Positions 45,094 through 54,269 of a stretch of DNA of 64,000 nucleotides are shown in pieces (the first letter of the stretch is position 1; every line of letters begins with the position of its first letter). The notes below the pieces were generated by a model, which worked only from the letters and a program-made list of their open reading frames with translations, did not search any database and had not been told where the DNA came from. Origin of the DNA: CAYSJU01 sp964431495. GTDB taxonomy: Bacteria > Omnitrophota > Gorgyraeia > Tantalellales > Tantalellaceae. Location: positions 1-64,000 of the forward strand of contig CAYSJU010000002.1 in the NCBI GenBank assembly GCA_964431495.1, given 5' to 3'. Made by a program: the position numbers and the translations under genes.

Positions 45094-46614
45094 TCATTGC
45101 TCCGCGTATACCGTGATCGCCCTGAGCGGACGGACCGGACACTTATTCTGACAAATGCCGCATCCGATACATAGATCCCCATCCACATAAGGTTTTAAAA
45201 CGACCTTCCCTCCTGCTTCTTCCCTTATAACCTTGATCGCTTTCTCTGGCACAGGGCAATGCTCTTCGCATAACAGACATTCTCTGCCTTCGGACCATGG
45301 CAGGCATGTTGAACGGTTTATCCTGGCCGTCCCCAGCTTTGTCTTTTTCTTTTCCTCGAGAGATAATCTGGTAAGCGCGCCCGTTGGGCATACATTCCCG
45401 CAAAGAGTGCAGTTATATTCGCAATACCCTATTTCAGGGACAAGCTGGGGAGTCCATATTCCTTCAAGCCCTGCCTGAAGAACGACAGGCTGAAGGCCGT
45501 TGGTTATACATACCTTCATGCAGTTCCCGCACCGTATACAGCGGTCTGAAAATTCGTTCTCTTTCAACGCGCCGGGCGGCCTTATAACATTACGCCGTGG
45601 GTTCGCCGCTCCCGCCCTTCTGTTCCTTCTTCTGAACCCGGACAGAAAAAAAGAGGTCAGCGCCAGGAACAGGAAATCCTTACGGGAAATACCTCTTTCG
45701 CTGATATCCGCGCTATCCGACCCGACCCCGTCGCTCAAGTGCGGCCAGGTGAATCTTATCGCGTTCTCGGGACATACATAGACACAGTCCATGCAGAGTA
45801 TACATTCCCCTTTGACATAGCCCGCGTCTTCCGTGATCGCCCCCATTCTGCATTCTCTCACGCATGCCCTGCAGCCCGAGCATTTATCCACAACACGTCT
45901 CAGGAGCGAAAATCTCGCCACCACGGAATACAACGCTCCAAGCGGGCATACCGCGCGGCACCATGATCTTGAGACAAATAATGCTGCCGCGCATACAATA
46001 AGAAAGAACATAAAGATGATCCCGGAATTGACGAAATAATGTATGTCGACGCCTAAAACCGAAGATTTCAATGTGATATAAAAATCGTAAAGCGGCCCGC
46101 TGTAGATCTGAAGACCCTTAAATACGGTGATAAAAAGACTATCGGCTGCCAACGTGACGAACGGTATAAAATTCAATGAAACAAATCTTGCCGCCATTCC
46201 CATGGGGTCTAATATCCATGCTGTCTGAATACCAAAAAGCGCGAACAAAGCTACAAGACCGAGTATAAAAAATTTTATCTTCCGGATCATGGCGCTCGTC
46301 CGCTCGCCGGGAACCGTGCTCTTCTTCCTCAAGGCCCCTGTCCAGTCGATCACCGTTCCCAGTGGACATATCCATCCGCAAAAAAATCTCCCGAGCACTA
46401 AAGTGACGGACAACATAATAAGAGAAAACACCAGTCCCGGGAGAACGATACGCTCACTTATTGACGTAAAGATCATTATGAGGGGGTCCGCTCTGAAAAA
46501 TGTCTCGGGCGGCAATAGCCCGGTAAGGGGATAAGTAGTCGACCAGAGGATGTGTATAAAAAGCGCCAGAAAAAATACCTGGGAACATCTTCTGGCAATG
46601 ATAAGTTTTCTCAT
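45094..46614 (-). CDS. Membrane polyferredoxin: NapH-like domain fused to NapG/MauM-like domain
   Basis: A protein of 506 residues. The N-terminal half has about four to five transmembrane helices, with CGWICPLG and CRAVCPLGALY motifs and two ferredoxin motifs (CSGCRACVRECR, CILCMDCVYVCP), as in NapH. After GISRKDFLFLALTSFF comes an extra-membrane half with more clusters: CIRCGNCMKVC, CEYNCTLCGNVCP, CLLCEEHCP and CIGCGICQNKCP. NapG/MauM proteins carry these. The fusion links quinol oxidation to a periplasmic or cytosolic acceptor; the partner is unknown. The small Tat-like peptide gene lies just upstream. Confidence 0.85.
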   Translation of the reverse strand: MRKLIIARRCSQVFFLALFIHILWSTTYPLTGLLPPETFFRADPLIMIFTSISERIVLPGLVFSLIMLSVTLVLGRFFCGWICPLGTVIDWTGALRKKSTVPGERTSAMIRKIKFFILGLVALFALFGIQTAWILDPMGMAARFVSLNFIPFVTLAADSLFITVFKGLQIYSGPLYDFYITLKSSVLGVDIHYFVNSGIIFMFFLIVCAAALFVSRSWCRAVCPLGALYSVVARFSLLRRVVDKCSGCRACVRECRMGAITEDAGYVKGECILCMDCVYVCPENAIRFTWPHLSDGVGSDSADISERGISRKDFLFLALTSFFLSGFRRRNRRAGAANPRRNVIRPPGALKENEFSDRCIRCGNCMKVCITNGLQPVVLQAGLEGIWTPQLVPEIGYCEYNCTLCGNVCPTGALTRLSLEEKKKTKLGTARINRSTCLPWSEGRECLLCEEHCPVPEKAIKVIREEAGGKVVLKPYVDGDLCIGCGICQNKCPVRPLRAITVYAEQ

Positions 46615-46666
46615 GTCAATCTCAATATATTTGCTCTGCGGATATCAGCGCTGCCAAAATGGCTCT

Positions 46667-46795
46667 CTATAGCGGCTTTGAGAATTTGCTCTGAGAAATA
46701 AAGACAGCCAGACCGCCAAAGAACAGTTTCAAAAATTTCCTGCGGGATATGTGCCTTTTAAGAAAGGATTCAAGCAAATAGAAAAATCTTTCCAT
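46667..46795 (-). CDS. 42-residue peptide with Tat-like twin-arginine segment
   Basis: A short frame with a GGGGTGAGA site immediately before the ATG. The product contains HISRRKFLKLFFGGLAVFI, which fits the twin-arginine signal consensus (S-R-R-x-F-L-K plus a hydrophobic stretch). It then ends after ten more residues. It lies between nspC and the polyferredoxin gene on the same strand. It may be a genuine small membrane peptide or the surviving N terminus of a Tat-exported Fe-S protein whose body was lost. Confidence 0.6.
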   Translation of the reverse strand: MERFFYLLESFLKRHISRRKFLKLFFGGLAVFISQSKFSKPL

Positions 46796-46816
46796 TCTCA
46801 CCCCGCGTCTAATGGA

Positions 46817-47959
46817 TCATGAAAGGCGGCCACGGTAATCTTCATAATTGAATTCCCGGACCACGCGTATCTTGTCTTTCCCCGGATCATAAACAGCTAT
46901 GGACGGCAATCGGATACCGTTAAAGGTGTTGTTCTTGACCATTGTATAGTGGGCCATGTCCATAAAGGTGAGTCGGCTGCCAACGGCCAGCGGTTCAGGG
47001 AACGAATAGTCCCCTATCACATCACCGGCCAGACATGTCATGCCTCCGAGCCGGTAAGTGTGTGGATACTTCTCCGGCCGGCCCGCCCCGGCGATCTCCG
47101 GACGATAAGGCATCTCCAGAACATCCGGCATGTGCGCCGCGGCAGAGGTATCAAGGACAGCAATATCCATATCGTTATGAATGATATCCAAGACGGACGC
47201 CACGAGAACACCGGCGTTCAGCGCGATGGCCTCACCGGGTTCCAGGAATACCTCAACGTCATATCGCTTCCTGAAATGGTCTATCACACGGCAAAGCCTG
47301 TCCACATCATAATCCTGACGGGTGATATGGTGGCCACCGCCAAAGTTGACCCATTCCATCCGGCGCAGAAAAGGCCCGAAGTCCCGTTCCACCACGGCGA
47401 GTGTCCTCTCCAGGGAATCGGAATTCAATTCGCAAAGAGTGTGAAAATGAAGCCCTGTAATGCCTTCAAGGTCCTGGCCATGGAACTGTTCCCGCGTGAT
47501 CCCGAGGCGTGAGCCCGGCGCGCACGGATCATACATGGCGACCTTGACCTCGGAATGCCGCGGATTGATGCGCAGTCCGCATCTCGCTTTTTTTTCAGAA
47601 TAGGACACAGCCGGCCTGAAACGCTGCCACTGCGAAAAGGAGTTAAAGGTGATGTGAGTCGCGTAACGCAGAAGTTCCTGGAACCCGGCATCCCTGTAGG
47701 CCGGAGCGCACACGTGCACCTCGCCCCCGAACTCTTCAAACCCAAGACGGGCCTCATCCAGCGAGCTTGCCGCGATCCCGCTCAAGTACTTTCGGACCAC
47801 CGGAAACGTGCTGAACATGGAGAACCCCTTGAGGGCCAGGATTATCTTGCAGCCTGTCCGTTGCTGGACCCCGGCCAGGATCTCCAGATTCCGCCTGAGC
47901 GATCCCTCATTTACTACATAACACGGCGTATGTGGAACTTTTGAACTTATATTTTTCAT
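46817..47959 (-). CDS. nspC: Carboxynorspermidine/carboxyspermidine decarboxylase
   Basis: A PLP enzyme of 380 residues, alanine-racemase fold. It decarboxylates carboxy(nor)spermidine to (nor)spermidine, the last step of the alternative polyamine pathway. The PLP lysine lies in IILALKGFSMFSTFPV near residue 44. Family motifs LRINPRHSEV, HTLCELNSDSLERTL and WVNFGGGHHITRQDYD are present. Its ATG overlaps the stop of the dehydrogenase gene (TAATG), so the two are translationally coupled. Confidence 0.95.
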   Translation of the reverse strand: MKNISSKVPHTPCYVVNEGSLRRNLEILAGVQQRTGCKIILALKGFSMFSTFPVVRKYLSGIAASSLDEARLGFEEFGGEVHVCAPAYRDAGFQELLRYATHITFNSFSQWQRFRPAVSYSEKKARCGLRINPRHSEVKVAMYDPCAPGSRLGITREQFHGQDLEGITGLHFHTLCELNSDSLERTLAVVERDFGPFLRRMEWVNFGGGHHITRQDYDVDRLCRVIDHFRKRYDVEVFLEPGEAIALNAGVLVASVLDIIHNDMDIAVLDTSAAAHMPDVLEMPYRPEIAGAGRPEKYPHTYRLGGMTCLAGDVIGDYSFPEPLAVGSRLTFMDMAHYTMVKNNTFNGIRLPSIAVYDPGKDKIRVVREFNYEDYRGRLS

Positions 47960-49140
47960 TATGGATCGATCGTCTTAACTACCCACGGCAGTCCATAAAC
48001 GTTAAGCTTCTCCATGAACGGGTCGGGATCAAACTCCTCAACGTTGAAAACACCATGGCCTTTCCAAACGCCTGTCATCATGAGCATTGCCCCGATCATG
48101 GCCGGCACACCGGTAGTATAGGAAATGGCCTGTGACCCGACTTCGCGGTAACATTCGGCATGGTCACAGACATTATAGATATATATTTTCTGGGGCCGGC
48201 CGTTCTTTACGCCTTCGAACATGCAACCTATGTTCGTCCTGCCGGTGTAATTCTCTGCCAGTGAAGACGGATCCGGCAGGACCGCCTTGAGGAATTTGAG
48301 CGGCACGATTTCGTGGCCCTGAAAAATGACAGGATCTATCCGCGTCATGCCAACGTTCTCCAATACCCGCAGGTGCGTAAGATACTGCTCGCCGAACGTC
48401 ATCCAGAACCGGATACGCTTCAACCCCTTGATGTGCTTCACAAGGGATTCCAGTTCCTCGTGATACATCAGATACATTTCACGTGGTCCGATCTCCGGAA
48501 AATCAAATGTCTTGTGAACGGACAAGGGATCGGTTTCCACCCACTGGCCGTTCTCCCAGAATTTTCCCGGCAACGTGATCTCACGTATATTGATCTCCGG
48601 GTTGAAATTAGTGGCAAACGGGTGTCCGTGGTCCCCGGCGTTACAATCCATGATATCGACTGCGTGTATTTCGTCAAAATAGTGTTTCATCGCGTAAGCC
48701 GAGAAGATGCCTGTCACACCGGGATCAAAGCCGCAGCCGAGGAGCGCCATTAGACCCTTTTCCCTGAAGCGGTCCCGGAATTCCCACTGCAATTTGTAAG
48801 AGAACGTCAGTTTCTCCGGAGATTCGTAGTTGGCTGTATCCAGATAATCAACACCTGTCTGCAGGCACGCCTCCATTATGGACAGATCCTGGTAAGGGAG
48901 CGCCACGTGTATCACAACATCGGGGTTGACCCTTTGTATCAGTTCAACAAGTTCCGGAACGTTGTCAGCGTCCACCCTGGCGGTCTGTATAGACCTGTCC
49001 AGCCTGGAAGCGATACTTTCACACTTCTCAAGAGTCCGGCTGGCCAGGGATATTTGTTGGAATACCTCCGGCACCTGGGCGCACTTGTGCGTGACAACCC
49101 CGCCTACACCGCCTGCTCCTATTATCAAAATCTTTCCCAT
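47959..49140 (-). CDS. Carboxynorspermidine synthase (saccharopine dehydrogenase family)
   Basis: A protein of 393 residues. The Rossmann motif ILIIGAGGVGGVVTHKCAQ is at the N terminus, followed by the saccharopine-dehydrogenase-like fold (LLGCGFDPGVTGIFSAYAMKHYF, DCNAGDHGHPFATNFNPE). It makes carboxyspermidine from aspartate semialdehyde and putrescine (or diaminopropane). Adjacency to nspC distinguishes it from true saccharopine dehydrogenase. GGAGAA lies upstream. Confidence 0.93.
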   Translation of the reverse strand: MGKILIIGAGGVGGVVTHKCAQVPEVFQQISLASRTLEKCESIASRLDRSIQTARVDADNVPELVELIQRVNPDVVIHVALPYQDLSIMEACLQTGVDYLDTANYESPEKLTFSYKLQWEFRDRFREKGLMALLGCGFDPGVTGIFSAYAMKHYFDEIHAVDIMDCNAGDHGHPFATNFNPEINIREITLPGKFWENGQWVETDPLSVHKTFDFPEIGPREMYLMYHEELESLVKHIKGLKRIRFWMTFGEQYLTHLRVLENVGMTRIDPVIFQGHEIVPLKFLKAVLPDPSSLAENYTGRTNIGCMFEGVKNGRPQKIYIYNVCDHAECYREVGSQAISYTTGVPAMIGAMLMMTGVWKGHGVFNVEEFDPDPFMEKLNVYGLPWVVKTIDP

Positions 49141-49168
49141 TTCCGTATATTCTCCTTCCGAGGGGGAA

Positions 49169-49438
49169 CTATCGCCTGATTCGCTTGGTTATCACTGTGT
49201 ACATGGCACCCGCGACTATTACATAGGCAACAAACCTGACCATGACCACGAAATTCTGTGAGGGATCCCTGAATCCAAGAAGTACCAGAATATGTGAAAA
49301 ACAAAAAATGCCGTAAGCTATTCCCATGCAAAGCGGCACCTTATCGCCGTACCTGGTGTACCCCCACAAACCCAAGCACATTAACCCGGCGCAGATCAAC
49401 GCATTTATCACATATATTGTATCCCAGGTAAATGTCAT
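49169..49438 (-). CDS. Small membrane protein of unknown function
   Basis: About 89 residues with three predicted transmembrane helices (about 7-27, 34-54 and 62-80) and a basic C terminus (TKRIRR). I do not recognise the family. The start at 49438 has a GGGGGG site just upstream; the longer frame to 49465 does not. It lies between the GH13 gene and the polyamine genes, all on the minus strand with short gaps, so it is probably cotranscribed. Confidence 0.7.
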   Translation of the reverse strand: MTFTWDTIYVINALICAGLMCLGLWGYTRYGDKVPLCMGIAYGIFCFSHILVLLGFRDPSQNFVVMVRFVAYVIVAGAMYTVITKRIRR

Positions 49439-49465
49439 TTTTACCCCCCTCTTTAGGACTATCAA

Positions 49466-51619
49466 TCAGTTTCGGGTAGAAGACAAAAGAAAGACCTTTG
49501 CTTCAAGAGCGTCAAGCGTCAGCGTGAATTCACCCGAAGCCGGGACTTTCCCTTCCGTCTTGTCTTCCAGTAAATCAAGAACAGTATTCCCCTTTAATTC
49601 GTCAAGCGTTATCGTCTCTTTCGCGGGGTTCCGTCCGAAATTGATCGCGGTGATCTGTATCCCCGCCTTGTCGGGCAGGCGATGGATCATCACCACCACG
49701 CCTTCATTCTTTACATCAGGGACCGCGATCCGCTCAGCGAGAAAAATCCTGTGTTTCTTCCGTATTTCCAGAATGTGTTTGATCCGGGAAGCGAAAGAAT
49801 CAGGATCCTTCAATTGTTCGGGCAGCGTTCCGTACAGCGCCTGCGCCACGGGTATCCCGCCGGCTGACATGGTCGCGCCGGGGTTTACCCCCATGAGATC
49901 ATACGCCCCGCGGTTTATCCACCGGTAATCCCCGTCCGCTAACAGGTCCTTGATCTTATCCTCGGGCAATGGAAGCGCGCCGACCAGGTCCCACCCTGAG
50001 AAGGCGAAGACACCGGGCTGCATGGCGTTATACATGGCCATCAGCATATGGCCTTTTTTAACAAGGGCCTTTTCCTCCGGTGTCATTGAATAAGGATCCT
50101 TGATGCCGAATGCCGCGGCGCACAACCCCGCGCTCGTAGTGCAGAGACCGTTCCCGGACAACTTGTTATAAGGGGCATTGGAACCGGCTGCAAGAGAATG
50201 CAGCTGTTTTATGATCGTGTCCCGCAACTCTTTCCCGGTGATCTTCCTGCCGTGGTAGGAGAAAAGGTCATCCGCGTGGTCAGAAAAGTGGACCAGTTCA
50301 TATGTTATTTCATCATGATTCTGGAGCGCGTGAATAAGTCTTACCGGTTTTACCCCGTAAGACCGCATAAGTTCAAGAGTGAGCCGCAAAAATGAGGCAT
50401 CCCCGGTAAGAAGGGCATGTTCATAAGCGGGCCTGCTGATAAAATCATATGAGAGGTCCGGCCCGTATTGCGAAAACTCCTTGATATCTTCTATCCTCAG
50501 GTTAAGCTCCTGGAAGGACCAGCCGCCGAGCTTGCGTATCAGCCAGGCTATGTAATTACTTGCCACGACCGAAAGAGGATGGCTCTCGGACCACGCTTTT
50601 TCCGGATCCGGTCTCATTTCAATGCCGAGGAAGGGATTCGCATCAAGACGTATACCTTTTGCTCCAAAGGACAACAGTGTTTTGACTATATCCCCGGAAA
50701 TGATCCTGTTAGCGGCGAACGTTGGGTCAAGCCAGTTCAAGGTGGGCTGGCCTGGCTTAAAATAATGAAGGTAAACCCATCTTCGTTCCCTGCCGTCGGC
50801 ACCTGTGATATTTCCGGTAGCGTTCCAGCCAGTGACATGCGCTTTGCCGGGAACCGTAAAAAGGACCCTTTTAAGCTGTCCTGGTATATATCCATTGTCT
50901 TTTAACTTATTAACGGTATCCACGGGCAGATTGACACTGTCCTTTCCTTCGGGGACATCGGGCAAAAGGGGCCAGTCTTCCCTGTTGATCTCTACTATGG
51001 TGTAAAGCCCGGGATAATCCTTATAGGCTCTTTCCGCCAGCCGGAAATCAGCTCCTTTCCCGGTATGTCCGGGAATGATATCACTGATGACGATCGCCTC
51101 ATGTTCCCCAATGGTCTTTACCGCGTTCTTATATTGCTCATCGTTACCGAACATGGGATCGACGTTAAGGCTGATCCGGTCAAACCATCCGTCAACCGTC
51201 GGTGTGTACTCGTATCCTTTTATCCCTCCTGCCCTCTTTACGGGCCCGGTATGAAGAGCATGGATGCCGATATCTTCAAAAATCTTCCACAATTCTTTAT
51301 TCCCAAAAGCCTGGAGAATGCTCTCACCGGGACGGGTAATGGTCGCGGGAGGATAGGCGGTGAACCACACAGGCGCTTTTTCAACGAACTTCTCGCCCTG
51401 GGGCATGGCAAAAGGGTCACGCCACTGTATGCCTGAACCTGAAACATCCTTTGAAAGCCGGGCGGCCTCATGGAGCATGGACCGCTCTTCCAGCCAGTTG
51501 ATATATTTTTCGTCTGTCTTTTCCTCAGCCGCAAGCGGCAGCGCGGTTGAAAAAGAAACAGCCAACAGGACAAGAAAAGCCAGGATCAGTCCTGGGAATA
51601 AGTTTTTGCGATGCTTCAT
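49466..51619 (-). CDS. Secreted GH13 alpha-amylase / trehalose-synthase-like enzyme
   Basis: About 717 residues with an N-terminal signal peptide (FPGLILAFLVLLAVSFSTALPLAA). GH13 regions are visible: HALHTGPV, ISDIIPGHTG, the nucleophile segment GIRLDANPF, the acid SFQELNL and the late QNHDEIT. The arrangement resembles trehalose synthase (maltose transglucosylase), but alpha-amylase is possible. The start at 51619 has GGGAGAGAG upstream. It is 26 nt after the chagasin-like gene. An extracytoplasmic alpha-glucan or trehalose role would fit with the phosphatase fusion at 42 kb. Confidence 0.85.
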   Translation of the reverse strand: MKHRKNLFPGLILAFLVLLAVSFSTALPLAAEEKTDEKYINWLEERSMLHEAARLSKDVSGSGIQWRDPFAMPQGEKFVEKAPVWFTAYPPATITRPGESILQAFGNKELWKIFEDIGIHALHTGPVKRAGGIKGYEYTPTVDGWFDRISLNVDPMFGNDEQYKNAVKTIGEHEAIVISDIIPGHTGKGADFRLAERAYKDYPGLYTIVEINREDWPLLPDVPEGKDSVNLPVDTVNKLKDNGYIPGQLKRVLFTVPGKAHVTGWNATGNITGADGRERRWVYLHYFKPGQPTLNWLDPTFAANRIISGDIVKTLLSFGAKGIRLDANPFLGIEMRPDPEKAWSESHPLSVVASNYIAWLIRKLGGWSFQELNLRIEDIKEFSQYGPDLSYDFISRPAYEHALLTGDASFLRLTLELMRSYGVKPVRLIHALQNHDEITYELVHFSDHADDLFSYHGRKITGKELRDTIIKQLHSLAAGSNAPYNKLSGNGLCTTSAGLCAAAFGIKDPYSMTPEEKALVKKGHMLMAMYNAMQPGVFAFSGWDLVGALPLPEDKIKDLLADGDYRWINRGAYDLMGVNPGATMSAGGIPVAQALYGTLPEQLKDPDSFASRIKHILEIRKKHRIFLAERIAVPDVKNEGVVVMIHRLPDKAGIQITAINFGRNPAKETITLDELKGNTVLDLLEDKTEGKVPASGEFTLTLDALEAKVFLLSSTRN

Positions 51620-51645
51620 GATCTCTCTCCCTTTTTTTTGCATGG

Positions 51646-52047
51646 TCAACGCACTATCACCCTCAAAGAAAAAGTTCTCACGGGTTCAACGTCCTTTTCC
51701 CATGGACGCCTGTAAACCAGTTTTAGAAAAGTCTCGCCCGCTCCGGCGGCTTTGAAACGAAAAGTCTCTACACCCGGAGCGCCGATCAAGTCGGACTGCG
51801 GTTTGAACTCCGCTTTACCTTCCTGCGCCAGGACATGCTTATCAACACCCACTACTTCCCAGGTATATCCGGTAGTGGGGTTGCCTTTCAGTGAAACGGC
51901 AAGGACCCGTCCCTTCGCGAGTTCTATACGCCGGCCGCTGTCTCCCGCATCCAGCCTGACCTCGTTGGGACCGCAGCCGACTATTGAAATGCCTGATATC
52001 AGAAGGGTTAATATCAGAATATAAAAGTGATATTTAAGGTATTGCAT
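51646..52047 (-). CDS. Chagasin-like (I42) protease-inhibitor lipoprotein
   Basis: About 133 residues. A hydrophobic signal ends in a lipobox-like SIVGC. The mature part has the chagasin loops GNPTTGYTW (L2) and RRPW (L6), which plug papain-like cysteine protease active sites. The start is uncertain (52047 or an upstream ATG, with no strong ribosome site). It precedes the GH13 gene. The natural target protease is unknown; no papain-like protease is in the window, though the giant protein has a Cys-His transglutaminase-like fold. Confidence 0.82.
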   Translation of the reverse strand: MQYLKYHFYILILTLLISGISIVGCGPNEVRLDAGDSGRRIELAKGRVLAVSLKGNPTTGYTWEVVGVDKHVLAQEGKAEFKPQSDLIGAPGVETFRFKAAGAGETFLKLVYRRPWEKDVEPVRTFSLRVIVR

Positions 52048-52130
52048 AGCACGGTTGTTTATTATTATAGTATATCCCATATTATCGTGATACACAAAAA
52101 AATGTCATCCCGAGCGAGAAAGCATGGGAT

Positions 52131-52202
52131 AGGGGTCGCGTCTAGACATTAGACATTTTGTATTAAAAACAGTTATTTGTCTAATGTCTAGACGCGACCC
52201 CT
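52131..52202. repeat. Palindrome with core GGGGTCGCGTCTAGACATTA
   Basis: Arms of 25 nt are perfectly complementary around a loop of about 22 nt. It lies in the divergent gap between the chagasin-like gene and hppA. It is a different family from the AGGGACAGCG palindromes. Confidence 0.92.
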
Positions 52203-52271
52203 TAGTTTGCTCTTGAAAAATTATTATGGATATGATATCGTGTCTCCTGATCTATAAATAAAGGCGAATTA

Positions 52272-54257
52272 ATGAACTATATGATAATAGCTCCTATTAC
52301 AGGTCTGATCGGCATGCTGTTCGCCATCACTACCTTTTTCATGGTCCTAAAAAAGCCGGAAGGCACCGAAAAAATGCGTGAGATCTCTCACGAAGTCCAG
52401 AAAGGGGCCATGGCCTTCATATCGCGGGAATACCGCATCATCCTTATCTTTGTGATCGCGATGTTCTTTATTATTTTCAAATTTCTTTCCCTGTACACGG
52501 CTATCGCTTATGCCACAGGCGCGTTCTGTTCAATGCTGGCGGGGTTCATAGGTATGAACGCTTCCACCCGTTCCACAGCAAGGACCTGTGAAGGAGCAAG
52601 GTCATCAGGGACCGCCGAAGCCCTGGAGATCGCCTTTCGCGGCGGCTCCGTAATGGGAATAACGGTAGCAGCACTCGGTGTGCTGGGTGTCAGCTCATGG
52701 TTCCTGGTCACAAAAGACACTTCCATCATCACCGGTTTCGCCCTCGGGGCAAGTTCAATAGCGCTTTTCGCTCGTGTCGGCGGAGGTATCTTCACCAAAG
52801 CCGCGGACATGGGAGCTGACCTGGTAGGTAAACTAGAAGCGCAGATCCCGGAAGACGATCCGCGTAATCCCGGGGTAATAGCGGACAATGTCGGCGATAA
52901 CGTAGGCGACACATGCGGAATGGGCGCTGACCTGTTCGAATCATATGTGGGATCTATAATCGCGACCATGGCCATAGGGGCGACCATGGCCAATCCGGTC
53001 AAGTACCTGTCATTCCCCGTCATACTGATAACCATGGGACTCCTGGCATCGATGCTGGGCGTTCTTTCCATGAGGTTCTTGAAAAGGCTCAACCCTCAAA
53101 CGGCTTTGAGAAACTCCACTCTCGTCTCTGCCGTTCTGTTCCTTGCCGGCGCGTATGCAACAGCTCAAAAGATGTTCGGCGGAGCGGACTTTTTCTGGGC
53201 CATACTGGCAGGTCTGGCCGCAGGAATCCTCATCGGCATAGAGAGCGAATATTTCACGTCCGGCAAGCCGATCAGGGAAATAGCCGAAAGCGCCAAATCC
53301 GGCCCCGCCACCACTATAGTTACGGGACTGGCCGTTGGATTTGAAAGCACCATATTACCGGTCCTGACAATATGCGGCGCGACTCTCTTGGCTCATAAGT
53401 TCGGTGGTCTCTATGGTATCGGCCTGGCAGCCGTGGGAATGCTGTGCACTATAGGCATAGTCATGTCGACCGACTCTTATGGCCCCATAGCGGACAATGC
53501 CGGGGGCATAGCGGAAATGAGCGGGCTTGACGAAAGCGTGCGAAGCATAACGGATAAACTTGATGCCCTGGGCAACACCACGGCCGCGGTCGGCAAGGGG
53601 TTCGCGATAGGTTCAGCCGCGCTGACCGCCCTGGCCCTTTTCGCGGCTTTTCAAAAAGTGACCGGTCTGGTGGAAATAGACCTTATGGACCCTCTTTCGA
53701 TCGTTGGGCTTTTCGTAGGAGCGCTTATACCTTTCGCAATAGCTTCCATGACGATGAAAGCGGTCGGCAGAGCAGCTGACCAGCTTGTCCTGGAGATACG
53801 CCGCCAGTTCAGGGAGATAAAAGGCATTATGGAAGGCACTGCGAGACCGGACTCTCAAACGTGTATTGATATAGTGACAAAGACCGCGCTGAAAGAAATG
53901 ATCCTTCCCGGGCTCACCGCCATAATAGCGCCGGCGCTTGTGGGGATATTTCTGGGTGTGGAAGCGCTCGGGGGGTTTCTCGCCGGCGCTACCGTAACCG
54001 GTGTCTTACTCGGTATTATGATGTCGAACGGCGGCGGCGCCTGGGATAACGCCAAGAAATGGATCGAGGAAGGAAATCTCGGCGGCAAAGGCACGGACGT
54101 TCACGCGGCAGCGGTGGTCGGAGACACTGTCGGTGACCCCTTTAAAGACACAGCCGGCCCTTCCATGAACATCCTGATAAAGCTCATGGGCATAGTATCC
54201 CTGGTGTTCGGCGCGCTGTTCGTCACGTTGAACAATAAAATAATCAGCCTTTTTTAA
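52272..54257 (+). CDS. hppA: Membrane-bound ion-pumping pyrophosphatase
   Basis: A protein of 661 residues with about 16 transmembrane helices. Catalytic motifs are GADLVGK, the DNVGDNVGD run with GMGADLFESY, SDSYGPIADNAGG and the C-terminal DTVGDPFKDTAGPS. GNTTAAVGKGFAIG has Ala where K+-independent enzymes have Lys, so this is likely the K+-dependent type; whether it pumps H+ or Na+ is not decided here. It conserves energy from biosynthetic pyrophosphate. It heads a plus-strand run with apt. Confidence 0.97.
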   Translation: MNYMIIAPITGLIGMLFAITTFFMVLKKPEGTEKMREISHEVQKGAMAFISREYRIILIFVIAMFFIIFKFLSLYTAIAYATGAFCSMLAGFIGMNASTRSTARTCEGARSSGTAEALEIAFRGGSVMGITVAALGVLGVSSWFLVTKDTSIITGFALGASSIALFARVGGGIFTKAADMGADLVGKLEAQIPEDDPRNPGVIADNVGDNVGDTCGMGADLFESYVGSIIATMAIGATMANPVKYLSFPVILITMGLLASMLGVLSMRFLKRLNPQTALRNSTLVSAVLFLAGAYATAQKMFGGADFFWAILAGLAAGILIGIESEYFTSGKPIREIAESAKSGPATTIVTGLAVGFESTILPVLTICGATLLAHKFGGLYGIGLAAVGMLCTIGIVMSTDSYGPIADNAGGIAEMSGLDESVRSITDKLDALGNTTAAVGKGFAIGSAALTALALFAAFQKVTGLVEIDLMDPLSIVGLFVGALIPFAIASMTMKAVGRAADQLVLEIRRQFREIKGIMEGTARPDSQTCIDIVTKTALKEMILPGLTAIIAPALVGIFLGVEALGGFLAGATVTGVLLGIMMSNGGGAWDNAKKWIEEGNLGGKGTDVHAAAVVGDTVGDPFKDTAGPSMNILIKLMGIVSLVFGALFVTLNNKIISLF

Positions 54258-54269
54258 TTGGGGGTAAAA

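Noticed and set aside
47959..49140. Saccharopine dehydrogenase of lysine metabolism
   Set aside because: The TAATG coupling to nspC and the family motifs point to carboxynorspermidine synthase.
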